DNA of 64,000 bases, from contig NC_091251.1 of assembly GCF_042477335.2 (NCBI RefSeq), forward strand, positions 34,426,501-34,490,500. Direction: 5' to 3'. The notes under the pieces were generated by a model that saw only the letters and a program-made list of their open reading frames with translations, was not told the DNA's origin and did not search any database. The translations under genes and the position numbers were made by a program. Positions 46,780 to 59,300 of this stretch are shown here, piece by piece. Positions within the stretch are counted from its first letter, which is position 1; the number at the start of each line of letters is the position of its first letter. Source of the stretch: Ovis canadensis. Lineage: Eukaryota > Chordata > Mammalia > Artiodactyla > Bovidae.

Positions 46780-47521
46780 ATGATTTCTGTTATCTGTAAC
46801 CTATTTCTCACTAATAATAAAGCTATTGATTTTTGTGTATTGTTTTTGTATTGAGCCATCTTACTCTATTGGCAGTAATAGTTTTTCAGGTAATTCTCTG
46901 GAAGTTCCTAGTTAAAAATTATTCAGTTTTCAACTTCTCTTTGCTAATTCCTTCTTCATTTCTCTTGAATATTTGCACCTTATATTGGTAGGCAATAATG
47001 AACATTTTGTTGTTTTTCTAACTTTAGTGGGAAAGTTTTTTATCTTTCCCAACTGAAAATAATTCTGACTTTGGAGATTACAGGTATATAACATTATGAA
47101 GATATTCATCTTTTCTCATTTTATTAAGAAATTCTAACCTAAAAAAATTAAGAATGTAAATTGATTTTTAGAAAAAATTTTTCTCCAACATCTATGGAAG
47201 TGATTATGTTTCTCTTTTTCCTATTCATATGGTGAATTATATTAATAGATTTCCTAATATTGAATCATCCTGCATTCCTTGAAAAATTACACTTGGTTAT
47301 GGTATCTTATTTTTTTTACTGCTTCACTGGATTCTTACTGCAAATATTTTGTGATTTTTGCATTGATATTCATAAGTGGGTAGTTTTCCTTTTCTGTATT
47401 ATTTTTTTTCTGTTTTCCTACTTATGCAATGCTTGCTTTATGAAAATAGCTAGAAAGATTTCCTTATTTTCTGTGCTTAGTTGTGAAATGGAGTAGGACC
47501 ATATGGTCCTTGCCTCTCTAC
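46780..47521 (-). mobile_element. Old L1 ORF2 remnant, antisense
   Basis: T-rich antisense L1 text (gaatcatcctgcattccttg, ggaccatatggtcctt corresponding to the SPGPDG region). Interrupted by an LTR, it resumes at about 48137-48670. Confidence 0.55.
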
Positions 47522-48136
47522 TGTGTCCTCTGCCTGCCTTTTGCTTGTGGAAAACTTTAGTCGAAGAATAAGTTTAATCAGAGAAGTGAGAAATGTGGAA
47601 ACAAAGGAAAGCAGTCTGAGACCAAACAATAATAATGTAGTCATCAAGCATAATCAAGCACCTTTAGTTCTTGCTCAAGGGCTGTAGATAAATATTCTGA
47701 GCCGTATCCTGGGAGCTGTCTTATAGATACTAAAATACCAGGTGGAAAAGGTAACTATATGATGACCGGACTGTAGCCAGGACTCGAGCTGCCACAATTC
47801 CAAGAATTGATCACAAAGAAAGGGGAACAAATGGACCCCGGAACTGAAGACTAACTGTATCTAAAGCAACCCAGTGATGCTAGTCAGACCACTGATGACC
47901 AATTTGAAGATGACTGTTAGAGATGACTGTGCTGTTTCTGCGTGTTGCCCACCCCCCATCCCACATTAAATACCCTCACCCCCTCCTTGGGGGGGCGGGA
48001 CGGGGGAGAGGTGAGTCGACCTCTGGACAAGTGTCTGCCACCCTCTCCCACCAGTTGCCGGCATCTGAAATAAAGCAAACTTTCCTTTCCGACAACCTGG
48101 CTTGCTTATTTGCTTTTGAGCAGCGGATTCCCCATG
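47522..48136 (+). repeat. Solo LTR of a bovid ERV
   Basis: About 615 bp beginning TGTGTCCTCTGCCTGCC, with a TATA-like ttaaatacc near 47966, a C-rich and G-rich run after it, AATAAA at 48069-48074 and a U5-like end (ttcctttccgacaacctgg). It resembles ruminant LTRs I remember (BTLTR1 type). No internal ERV sequence flanks it. It differs in sequence and orientation from the 41.7-kb LTR. Confidence 0.6.
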
Positions 48137-48670
48137 CATACCTTTAACGGCTCTGCTGAATTATGTGCTGGTGATTTTGGGGTGGGGAGAGAGTGTGTAG
48201 AGGGTAATGACAGCTTTCTTTATTCTGGTGTATTTAGATTTTCCACCTTTTCTAGGGTCAGTTTTGATCCATTTCATACAAGTTTTCAAATATATTTGGA
48301 TATATGTGAGCAAAACCAAATATATGTATATATCTTTATATACACACACACATATATATTTCTGCTATGTCTGGTTATTTCTTCCTTTCCTATTTGGTGT
48401 GTTTGTGCTTTCTCCTTTTATAAAAAGTTAGGCTCACTAACAGTTAATCTATTAGTTGATTTTCAAAAATCAGTTCTTGTATTTGCTGTTCCTAGTTTTA
48501 AAATTCACTATTTTGTGCTTTTCTCTATGTTAACTTCTCCCTTCTAACATTTCTTCTTAATATATTCTTTTGCATCCTCAATTCAGTAATTTTTGTTCTT
48601 TCTTGTTCATTAATATAAAAATTTTAGACTATAACATTTCTCTTGGTGTTTATTTAACTATATAATTTAA
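48137..48670 (-). mobile_element. Old L1 remnant, antisense (continuation)
   Basis: Continues the L1 of 46780-47521 beyond the LTR (gggtcagttttgatccatttcat). A (ta)/(ca) microsatellite lies at about 48320-48360. Confidence 0.5.
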
Positions 48671-48861
48671 TATGTGAGGTAATAACAGTAACAGTGGCGA
48701 ATAAATTAGCCTCTCATGAAAACAGTTTACAACTATGTATGAACACACAGTCTTCTGAAAACAAACATTTTACACACATATGGTTTCCTATAACAAATAT
48801 TTTTAATTTCATTGTTATAAGACAATGATCCATGGAAGTATTAAAAAAAAGTCTTTCAGTA

Positions 48862-48997
48862 GAGACTTCCCTGGAGGTCCAGTGATTAAGACCCTGAGCT
48901 TCCACTTCAGGGATCAAGAATTCAATCCCTGATCAGGAAACTAGGATCCTGCATGTCATGTGGTGTGGCTAAAAACTAATCAAAAGAAGGAAAAAAA
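48862..48997 (+). mobile_element. CHR-type SINE
   Basis: gacttccctggaggtccagtg. The TSD tctttcagta is at 48852-48861 and 48998-49007. Confidence 0.85.
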
Positions 48998-49007
48998 TCT
49001 TTCAGTA

Positions 49008-49948
49008 CTGTGGGAATGCTCCTTGGTCTTTTTAGTTGACTGATTCAGACAAACGGTCAATTCTGTAAGCACAAGATCCAGAAAAAAATTAATTTTCACT
49101 AAATTTTTGAGTAACTTATATGTAAATATTTTTGCTGTTTTCTATCTATAAGATTCAATGGTTGGTTTATGACCCTGCTTTCTTAAAGCCTCTGTGTCAG
49201 TGGTCTCCCTTTCTTTCTAGGCAGTTTGTTACATTGTTAGCTAAGGGTTATAACTTTGGTCTTCAGTCGTAATTTCTAACCAAGATCAAATTAGTGCATA
49301 TTGAGCTTATATTTTCTGATTTCAGTGTTAGAATTATGTTAATATTTCATCATTGAGTATAGTCATTAATTAGGTTTCTTTTGAATATTTGAAACTTTTT
49401 CCAGCTCTTAGGAATTTCACATATCCATTGAAGCATAGATGTTCACTAAGAGTTAAAAAATTGCATCAGGTGGTGGGTTTGGGGTGTTCATTGCACTATT
49501 TTTTTTTTTAATGCTTTCCTGTGTATTTAAACATTTTCATAGTAAAAAGCTGGAAAAAACCAGATCTCTTTATATAATTATGAGACATCTAGGAATGCTT
49601 CAGAAATGATAAAAGAAGAAAGTCAGTCAGTCACGGGAAAGGACACAGTAGCTGTTTAAATTAAAAACAGACAGTTGTTACCCTCTGTTTTTCCTCATGG
49701 ACAGCAGAAATTACTCGTGTGTGACAGGAAATATTTAGGTCAGAGAGTACAGGAGGGTATGACTTTTTGTAGGAGACAATACAGCTACTTCCCCTTGCTT
49801 GTCTTTAAGAGCTGTGGGTGTAGCATGGTGCAAGCGAGATGGCTATCCCTTTGACTGGAGGGAGGAGACAGTGAATGGTTTCTCAAACAGATCCAGGAGC
49901 AGTTGCAACCCACAGAACTATACAGGGTTAGTAGGATGGTGCCCAGTA
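49008..49948. other. Non-genic interval
   Basis: No gene recognised; AT-rich, possibly old L1 at the left. Confidence 0.45.
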
Positions 49949-50170
49949 GGCTTCCCAGGTGGCGCTAGTGGTAAAGAACTCAACTGCCAATGCAGGAGAT
50001 GTAATAGATGTGGGTTTGAAGCCCTGGGTTGGGAAGATCCCCTGGAGGAGAGCATGGCACCCCACTCCAGTATTTTTGCCTGGAAAATACCATGGACAGA
50101 GGAGCCTGGCGGGCAACAGTCTGTAAGGGTACAAAGAGTCGGACACGACCAAAGCGACTTAGCACACATG
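49949..50170 (+). mobile_element. Bov-tA SINE
   Basis: ggcttcccaggtggcgctag to cgacttagcacacatg. The 231-codon frame 49799-50494 runs through it and is not a gene. Confidence 0.85.
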
Positions 50171-50529
50171 TCCAGGTATAAATTAGGTTCTGCCTATACA
50201 GTGGACCTGGTGAGCTCCATAGGTTCCCTCTGTGGTAAAGGCTCTGCCTTGCATCTTGCCCAGAGCAATTGGCAGGGAGGAGCCCTGGAGTTCCTGGAGC
50301 CCAGGTTACTACTCTTCTGGGAACGGTCAGTTCATACCAACCTAGCACTTAACAAAAGTAGGGGATTTTCCATCAGAGAAACAAACTTTAAGACATTGGT
50401 CAGGCAAATTTCCCTGACAGTAAAAAGTCATGCACACAAAAAAGAGTTGGTGCCCACTATATCCAGAGCCATACTGAGACTATTCAGACTTTAGGGTCGT
50501 TTCCAGAGGGCCACGCGTGATAACATCTA

Positions 50530-50760
50530 GGGGAGTGGGTTCTGGATTCTGACCTGAATTTAAATCCTGACTCTTCCATCAATACGTAACTTTGGAAGCA
50601 AGTGCCTTATTAGTTTCTGTGCCTGCATCTTCTTGGTGGATTGGGTATCAAGATAACAGCACCTAACTCATAAAGTCTGCTTGGAGGATTCAAAGAAACG
50701 TGTAAAGCGCTTGGAACAGCACATAGTAAATGTTCTGTTAACGTTCACTTTTATTATTTA
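50530..50760 (-). repeat. MIR SINE
   Basis: Reversed MIR core: aatcctgactcttccatc, agataacagcacctaactca, tgtaaagcgcttggaacagc, agtaaatgttctgttaac. Confidence 0.75.
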
Positions 50761-50995
50761 GCTTAGTTGTGTTGCATCCTCTTTGACAAGCCTCATGCTC
50801 TTCATTTTGTGGTCACTTGGCTACTGTAAACAGAACAAGTTCTCAGGCTGAGAAACAGCTACTCTTGGATCTTCCTGATCACGCAGCTGCAGAGGGTTTC
50901 CAGACTCTCAGGAGCTTCTTGCCTTTTCAGATTCATCAAAACCATTGCATTCTCCAGACAGAAAAGGAGAAATATCGTATGACCTCCCTTATAGG

Positions 50996-51200
50996 CTTTC
51001 CTGGTGGCTCAAATGGTAAAGAATCTGCCTGCTATGTGGGAGACCTGGGTTCGATCCCTTCGTTGGGAAGATCCTGTGGAGGAGGGCATGGCGACACACT
51101 CCAGTATTCCTGCCCGGAAAATCCCCATGGACAGAGGAACCTGGAGGGGCCCATGGGGTTGCAGAGTCAGACATGAGAGACTGAGCACAGCATAGCACAC
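50996..51200 (+). mobile_element. Bov-tA SINE nested in L1
   Basis: gctttcctggtggctcaaatgg head; contains gggttcgatccc. Confidence 0.85.
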
Positions 51201-51500
51201 AGGGGGACTCTAAAAAGAAATGATACAAATGAACTTACTTACAAAACAGAGACTCACAGACTTAAAAAATGAAGTTACCGTTGCTGGAGAAAAGGACTAG
51301 TTGGGGACTTTGGGAAGGTCTTGTACACACAACGATGTTTACGATGGATAACCAACAAGGAGTTACTGTATAGCACATGGAACTCTGCTCAATGTTATGT
51401 GCCAGCCTGAATGGGAGGGAGTTTGGGGGAGAATGGATAAATGTATATTTATGGCTGAATCCCTTGCCTGTTTACCTGAAACTGCCACAACATTGGCTAT

Positions 51501-51631
51501 GCTGCTGCTGCTAAGTCGCTTCAGTCGTGCCCGACTCTTAGTGACCCCATGGACTGTAGCCCACCAGGCTCCTCCATCCATGGGATTTTTCCAGGCAAGA
51601 GTACTGGAGTGGGGTGCCATTGCCTTCTCCG
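51501..51631 (-). mobile_element. BovA2 SINE nested in L1, antisense
   Basis: Starts gctgctgctgctaagtcgc. The 12-bp TSD aacattggctat is at 51489-51500 and 51632-51643. Confidence 0.9.
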
Positions 51632-51700
51632 AACATTGGCTATACCTCAATACAAAAGACAAAATTGAAAGCTTGGAAAAACAAACCAAAACATTACATT

Positions 51701-52588
51701 CTCAGCTGAGAGGTCTCTGACCCTTGCTCTTGGGTTCTGTGGGTGAGGGAGCAGGTGCACCATCCCATGGCAATGGCCTTGGAGTCTGTCCTCCTGCCTT
51801 TTCCTTCTGAGCTATAGGTGTAACTGTGGGTCATGAGATTCACTTAGTGCAACCACAGACGGCCCCAGGGGTCCTGCTAGATTATCCTTCACCTACATTC
51901 AGGAATAATATCCCTAAAAAGGCCTTGCTATAAGCCATTGTGGGGGAGACTTTGTGACTCCATGTGTCTGTGGTACATAGATGTGTTTGAATGGTTCCCC
52001 AACTTCTATGGAATTTTGAAACTTGGAACCCTAAGTGCTGATTCACTGAGGGAAACTTTTCCCTCTCTGGAGAGATGGTGTGAGGTTTCTCTGGAGACTC
52101 ATTACAGCACTGTGATAACAAGGCCCCAGCTACCTCAAATCCCTTGGCTGTTGATTGCTCTAACTTTCAAGCTGGAAGTTTGCCCTTTCATCCCCCTGTT
52201 GCAGAGCATAGTAATTTTGGAAAAGTTGAATGCATCTGGTTGAGAGAGTGAGGGAAAAATGCGAGGCAAGGCCCTTCCAACAGCTGGAGCAGTGGGGTTA
52301 TGAGCATGGGCGTTGTGTGACTGTGATGGGCAGGAGTGGACCACACTCAAAGAGCTGCAGGATAATTCCCCTCTGTCCCTTTACTAGAAATCTCTGCCTG
52401 TCCCTGTTCCTGTTTGGTGAGCTTGCCCCACCCCGAGTGGGCTTCTCAAAACCTGGGCCCAGTTCTAGGTGTGGGCCCCCATACCTATGGCCTTTCTCTG
52501 TTCAATGTCACCTCTTTAGATGGGCTTTTCCTGCTCATTTTATTTAAGATAGACCCTCTTCCCTTTTCTGTCCCCTTACTCTGCTTAT
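51701..52588. other. Non-genic interval
   Basis: Unique, no gene recognised. Short frames around 51938-52547 lack any domain. Confidence 0.5.
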
Positions 52589-52589
52589 T

Positions 52590-52720
52590 TTTTTCTTTAA
52601 ATTTTTTATTGCAAGGTATTGGCTTTACAACATTATGCTAGTTTCTGCCATACATCAACATGAATCAGCCACAGCTGTACATATGTCTCCCCCATCTTGA
52701 ACCCCCTCCCATCTCCCACT
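52590..52720 (-). mobile_element. L1_BT-type 3' end fragment, antisense
   Basis: aaattttttattgcaaggta, tacatcaacatgaatcagcc, ttgaaccccctcccatctcc. Confidence 0.7.
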
Positions 52721-52790
52721 ACTTATTTAGTTTTATTCATAACCCTACCTGACATTTTTATTTATGTATTTATATTTGTCTGTCTTCCCT

Positions 52791-53281
52791 CAGTTCAGTT
52801 CAGTTCAGTTGCTCAATTGTGTCTGACTCTTTGCAACCCCTGGACTGCAGTATGCCAGGCTTCACTGTTCATCACCAACTCCTGGAGTGTGCTCAAACTC
52901 ACATCCATTGAATTGGTGGTGCCATCCAATCATCTCATCCTCTGTTGTCCCCTTCTCCTCCTGCTTTCAATCTTTCCCAGCATCAGGGTCTTTTCCAATG
53001 AGTCAGTTCTTCAAATCAGGTGGCCAAAGTATTGGAGTTTCAGCTTCAGTATCAGTCCATCCAATGAATAGTCAGGACTGATTTCCTTTAGGATGGACTG
53101 GTTGGATCTCCTTGCAGTCCAAGGGACTCTCAAGAGTCTTCTCTAACACCACAGTTCAAAAGCATCAATTCTTTGGCACTCAGCTTTCTTCACAGTCCAA
53201 GTCTCACATCCATACATGACCACTGTAAAAACCATAGCTTTGACTAGATGGACCTTTGTTGGCAACATAATGTCTCTGCTT
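52791..53281 (-). mobile_element. Antisense BovB 3' fragment
   Basis: Reversed (gaact)n tail to taatgtctctgctt. Possible 6-bp TSD ttccct at 52785-52790 and 53282-53287. Confidence 0.85.
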
Positions 53282-53287
53282 TTCCCT

Positions 53288-53805
53288 ACTAGAAGGAAAA
53301 CTCTGTGGGGGCACAGATGGGTGTGTTCATCATTGTGTATGTAGAACAGGCTTGGCATTGAGGAGGTACTAAGTAGGCATTTTAAAATGAAAATAAGAAA
53401 GCAAAACACCTCTTTCCCAGAGGAGCTGTTGCATTGGAGGAGAGTAGCTATTGGGTAGGGGTGGAAGGGGAGATGTACATTTCTTGCAGCATTTTGCAGG
53501 AGGTTTGGGTATGGGATTCACGAGTGCCTTTTGAGAAAGGGATGTGAGTCATGAGAAAACTAAGGGTGAGTCATTTAAACCAATTCCCATCCTCTTGGGA
53601 TGATTGACCTCTCTTTGAGAATGATACCAGTTAACTTGAGTTGTCTTCAGCACCTTTGGTTGTTCCAATGAGATGAGCTTAATATGTGCTCATCTTTGGG
53701 GCTCAGAAATGAGACCTAAAGTGATCTGAAGTATGGAGGATGAATACTCAAGAATATAGGCTTGCTTCTAGCCAGACGGGACCACTTCTTGTTTAAAGCC
53801 CAATT
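53288..53805. other. Non-genic interval
   Basis: Unique sequence, no gene recognised. Confidence 0.5.
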
Positions 53806-54145
53806 GTGGGCTTCCCTGGAGGCTCAGTGGTAAAGAATCTGCCTACCAATGTCAGAAACATGAGTTCAATCCCTGATCTGGAAAGATCCCACATGCCACG
53901 GGGCAACTAAGCCTGTGTGCCACAACTACAGAGCCTGTGCTCTAGAGTCTGGGAGCAGCAACTACTGAGCCACGTGCCACAAATACTGAAGCCAGCATGC
54001 CCTAGAGGCCGTGCTCTGCAACAAGAGAAGACACTGCAATGGGAAGCCCTTGAAAGCAATTAGAGAGACGTGCCCACTCTCCACAACTAGAGAAAGCCCA
54101 TATGCAACAATGAATACCCAGTGCAACCGTAAATAAATAAAATTA
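53806..54145 (+). mobile_element. Long CHR-family SINE
   Basis: tgggcttccctggaggctcag head, degenerate caactac-agagcctgtg units, aaataaataaaa tail. Confidence 0.75.
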
Positions 54146-55889
54146 TGTACAGCACAATTGCCTTTGGGCTTCCTGCTTTTGCTTCTGCCATTTCTCCCAA
54201 CAAGAGTGCCCTTCCTGCTCCTCCCCCTTTCCAACTGCTACCCTCTCTTCTAGACTAAGTTCAAATTCTTTTGTGAAGCGTTCCCAGCCATCATGGGGAA
54301 GAGCAAACTTTCCTTCCTCTAAACTCCTTTAAGACTTACTATTCATGCATTCATGACATTTCAGTTCAGTTGCTCAGTCGTGTCCGACTCTGCAACACCA
54401 TGGACTGCAGCATGCCAGGCCTCCCTGTCCATCACCAACACCCAGAACCTACTCAAACTCATGTCCCTCGCATCAGTGATGCCATCCAACCATCTCATGC
54501 TCTGTCAGCCCCTTCTCCTCCCACCTTCAATCATTCCCAGCATCAGGGTCTTTTCCAGTGAGTCAGTTCTTCACATCAGGTGGCCAAAGTATTGGAGTTT
54601 CAGCTTCAGCATCAATCCTTCCAATGAATATTTAGGACTGATTTCCGTTAGGATGGACTGGTTGGATCTCCTTGCATCCAAGGGACTCTCAAGAGTCTTC
54701 TCCAACATCACAGTTGAAAAGCATCAATTTCTCGGGACTCAGCTTTTTTTATGGTCGAACTCCCACACCCATACATGACTACTGGAAAAACCATAGCTTT
54801 GACTAGATGGACCTTTGTTGGCAAAGTAATGTCTCTGCTTTTTAATATGCTGCCTAGGTTGGTCATAACTTTCCTTCCAAGGAGTAAGCGTCCTTTAATA
54901 TCATGGCTGCAATCACCCATGGCTGCAGTGATTTTGGAGCCCCCCCAAATAAAGTCTGACACTGTTTCCACTGTTTCCCCATCTATTTCCTATCAAGTGA
55001 TGGGACCAGTAGGCATGATCTTAGTTTTCTGAATGTTGAGCTTTAAGCCAACTTTTTCACTCTCCTCTTTCACTTTCATCAGGAGGCTCTTTAGTTCTTC
55101 TTCTCTTCCTGCCATAAGGTGGTGTCATCTGCATATCTGAGGTTACTGATATTTCTCCTGACAATCTTGATTCTAGCTTGTGCTTCATCCAGCCCAGCGT
55201 TTCACATGTTGTACTCAGCATATAAGTTAAATAAGCAGGATGACAACATACAGCCTTGACATAACTTCTTTCCCGATTTGGAACCAGTCTGTTGTTCCAT
55301 GTCCAGTTCTAACTTTTGCTTCTTGACCTGCGTACAGATTTCTCAGGAGGCAGGTCAGATGGTCTGGTATTCCCATCTCTTTCAGAATTTTCCACAGTTT
55401 ATTGTGATCCACACAGTCAAAGGCTTTGGCGTAGTCAATAAAGCAGAAGTAGATCTTTTTCTGGAACTCTCTTGCTTTTTCAATGATCTAGCAGATGTTG
55501 GGAATTTGATCTCTGGTTTCTCTGCCTTTTCTAAATCCAGCTTGGACATCTGGAAGTTCATGGTTCATGTACTGTTGAAGCCTGGCTTGGAGAATTTTGA
55601 GCATTACTTTGCTAGCGTGTGAGATGAGTGCAATAGTGCGGTAGTCTGAGCATTCTTTGGCACTCCCTTTCTTTGGGATTGGAATGAAAACTGACCTTTT
55701 CCAGTCCTGTGGCCACTGCTGAGTTTTCCAAATGTGCTGGCATATTGAGTGCAGCACTTTCACAGCATCATCTTTTAGGATTTGAAATAGCTCAACTGGA
55801 ATTCCATCACCTCCATTTTGTTCATAGTGATGCTTCCTAAGGCTCACTTGACTTCACATTCCAGGATGTCTGGCTCTAGGTGAGTGATT

Positions 55890-55993
55890 ACACCATCGTG
55901 GTTATCTGGGTCATGAAGATCTTTTTTGTATAAAGAATACACAGACGAACTATACAAAAAAGATCTTCATGGCCCAGATAACCATGATGGTGT
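55890..55993. repeat. Near-perfect 43-bp inverted repeat
   Basis: Arms 55890-55932 and 55951-55993 are reverse complements at 41 of 43 positions, with an 18-bp loop. Both arms are the same BovB segment. Confidence 0.9.
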
Positions 55994-56012
55994 GATCTTC
56001 TGTGTATTCTTG

Positions 56013-56320
56013 GGCTTTCCTGATAGTTCACTTGGTAAAGAATCTGCCTGCAATGTGGGAGACCCCGGTTCAATTCCTGGGTTGGGAAGATCCCCTGGAG
56101 AATGGATAGGCTACCCACTCCAGTGTTCTTGGGCTCCCCTTGTGGCTCAAATGGTAAAGAATCTACCTGCAGTGTTGGAGACCTGGGTTTGATCCCTGGC
56201 TTGGGAGATCCCCTGGAGAAGGGAAAGGCTACCTACTCCATTATTCTGCCCTGGAGAATTCCATAGACAGTCCATGGGGTTGCAAAGAGTCGGACACAGT
56301 TGAGTGACTTTCACTTTCAC
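56013..56320 (+). mobile_element. Tandem pair of Bov-tA SINEs inside BovB
   Basis: The first copy is truncated (56013-56132), the second fuller (56133-56320). The 14-bp TSD tctgtgtattcttg is at 55999-56012 and 56321-56334. Confidence 0.85.
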
Positions 56321-59300
56321 TCTGTGTATTCTTGCCCCTCTTAATCTCTTCTGCTTCTGTTAGGTCCATACCATTTCTGTCCTTTATCGAGCCCATCTTT
56401 GCATGAAATGTTCCCTTGGTATCTCTAATTTTCTTGAAGAGATCTCTAGTCTTTCCCATTCTGTTGTTTTCCTCTATTTCTTTGCATTGATCACTGAGGA
56501 AGGCTTTCTTATCTCTCCTTGCTATTCTTTGGAACTCTGCATTCAAATGGGTATATCCTTCCTTTTTTCCTTTGCCTTTAGCTACTCTTCTTTTTTCAGC
56601 TATTTTTAGACAACCATTTTGTCTTTTTGGATTTCTTTTTCTTGGGGATGGTCTTGATCTCTGCCTCCTTTACAATGTCATGAACCTCTGTCCATAGTTC
56701 TTCAGGCACTCTATCAGATCTAATCCCTTGCATCTATTTGTCACTTCCCATGTATAATTGTAAGGGATTTGATTTAGGTCATATCTGAATGGTCTAGTGG
56801 TTTTCCCTACTTTCTTCAATTTAGAACTGATTTGGCAATAAGGAGTTCATGATCTGAGCCACAGTCATCTCCCGGTCTTGTTTTTGCTGACAGTATAGAG
56901 CTTCTCTTCTCTTTGGCTGCAAAGAATATAATCAATCTGATTTTGGTATTGACCATCTGGTGATGTCCATGTGTAGAGCCTTCTCTTGTGTTGTTGGAAG
57001 AGGGTGTTTGCTATGACTGGTGAGTTCTCTTGGCAAAACTCTGTTAGCCTTTGACATGCTTCATTTTGTACTCCAAAACCAAATTTGCCTGTTACTCCAG
57101 GTATCTCTTGACTTCCTACTTCTGCATTTCAGTGCCTTATAATGAAGAGGAGATCTTTTTTGGGTGTTAGTTCTAGAAGATCTTGGAGGTCTTCATAGAA
57201 CTGTTCAGCTTCTTCAGCGTTACTGGTTGGGGCATAGACTTGGATTACCATGATGGATACTGTGAATGGTTTGCCTTGGAAATGAAGAGATATCATTCTG
57301 TCGTTTTTGAGATTGCATCCAAGTACTGCACTTTGGACTCTTTTGTTGACCATGATGGCTATTCCATTTCTTCAAAGGGATTCTTGCCCACAGTAGTAGA
57401 TATAATGGTCATTTGAGTTAAATTCACCCATCCCAGTCCATTTTAGTTCACTGATTCCTAAAATGTCGATGTTCACTCTTGCCATCTCCTGTTTGACCAC
57501 TTACAATTTGCCTTGATTCATGGACCTAACATTCCAGGTTCTTATGCAGTATTGCTCTTTACAGCATCGGACTTTACTTCCATCACCCATCACATCCACA
57601 GCTGGGTGTTGTTTTTGCTTTGGCTTTGTCTCTTCATTCTTTCTGGAGTTATTTCTCCACTTTTCTCCAGTAGCATATTGGGCACCTACCGACCTGGGGA
57701 GTTCATCTTTCAGTGTCCTATCTTTTTGCCTTTTCATACTGTTCATGGGGTTCTCAAGGCAAGAATACTGAAGTGGTTTGCTATTCCCTTCTCCAGTGGA
57801 CCGTGTTTTGTCAGAACTCTCCACCTTGACCCGTCTGTCTTGGGTGGCCCTACATGACAGGGCTCATACTTTCAGTGAGCTAGACAAGGCTGTGGTCCAT
57901 GTGATCAGCTTGGTTAGTTTTCTGTGATTGTGGTTTTCCTTCTGCCTGCCCTCTGATGGATAAGGATAAGAGGCTTATGGAAGCTTCCTGATGGCAGAGA
58001 CTGACTGAGGGGGAAACTGGGTCTTGTTCTGATGGGTGGGGCCATGGTCAGTAAATCTTTAATCCAGTTTTCTGTTGATGGGCGGGGCTGTGTTCCTTCC
58101 CTGTTGCTTGACCTGAGGCCAAACAGTGGTGAAGGTAATGAAGATGACGGTGACCTCCTTGGAAAGGTCCAGTGCACACACTGCTCCACATAGTGCCCCC
58201 GACCCTGCAGCAGGCCACTGCCAATCCATGCCTCAGCTGGAGCCTCCTGGACACTCATGGGCATGTCTGGGTCAGTTTCTTGTGGGGTCACTGCTTCTTT
58301 CTCCTGGGTCCTGGTGGGCACAAGGTTTTGTTTGTGCCCTCCTAGAGTCTGTTTCCTCAGTCCTGTGTAAGTTCTGGCAGCTCTATGGTGGGGTTAATGG
58401 CGACCTCCTCCAAGAGGGTTTATGCCATACCCGGGTCTGCTGCATCCAGAGCCCCTGCGGCAGGCCACTGCTGACCTGTACCTCCACAGGAGACACTCAG
58501 ACACAGTTCTGCCTCAGTTTCTGTGGGTTGGGCATGCATTTCATGCCCTTCCCAGGTCGGAGCATCTCAGGCGACCAGGTGCTTTGTGACCACACTGTCC
58601 CAGGAGGGCTGTGTGTCTTAATCACCTCCCCAGTCCTGGCCGCTCCGTTTCCCTGGTGTGCTGCAAGAGTGCTGTCTCAGGTGTGCTGTATGTCTCCTTT
58701 GAAGAGCTCATCTCAGGCTGCTACCCTCCTGGCAGATGTCAACCATCTAGGATCTCAGGAAGATGCAGTTAGCAGCTGGGAGCCTGCTCACAGTTTGGTG
58801 GAAGATGCCATGTAGTGAGCTGAGATGTACTGAGATGTACTGAGATGTAGTAGCCCCTTGCCTTCTGGCTTTGGCTGTCACAAGCCTGCCTCTCTGCCTC
58901 CGGGTGGGGAGGGGCTGGTACTAAGCTCCTCCTTTGGTATTTGCTCAATCCTTTGTTCTGTGAGCAGGCCAGGCTGTGTTAGGTTGTTAGATTAGAGCCT
59001 TTTGCAGCAAGTTCTCTTTTCCAAAATTGCAGTTAGGCGTGTATTCTGTAGGGTTTTTTTTTCCTCTCCCAATTATGTGATGTTGCCTTCTGAGATTCCA
59101 AAACTCCCCACAGACGCACCTGTGAGAGGGTTTCCTATTGTGTGGAAACTTCTCCTCCTTCATGACTTCCTCCCCAGGTCTCCATCCCTAACTCTTTTTG
59201 TCTTTTCTCTTTTGTCCTACCTCCTTGTGGAGAGAATGGGCTGCCTTTCTGGGTGCCTGGTGTCCTCTGCCAGCGTTCAGAAGTTGTTTTGTGGCAGTTA

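Larger units (their letters stand above)
50965..51700 (+). mobile_element. L1_BT-type 3' end, sense, with two nested SINEs
   Basis: tcgtatgacctcccttata, aatgatacaaatgaacttac, tggataaccaacaaggagtt and gcacatggaactctgctcaa are the 3' UTR of ruminant L1. Inside lie a Bov-tA at 50996-51200 and an antisense BovA2 at 51501-51631. Confidence 0.8.

Noticed and set aside
41728-48136. Complete provirus bounded by the 41.7-kb LTR and the 47.5-kb LTR
   Set aside because: The two LTRs differ in sequence and orientation, and retroviral similarity stops at about 45265.
49799-50494. 231-codon plus frame
   Set aside because: Runs through a Bov-tA SINE and a unique flank; no domain.
58126-58815. 229-codon plus-strand frame in GC-rich DNA
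   Set aside because: Lies antisense within the 5' part of the long BovB unit. Composition explains the open length, with no recognisable domain.
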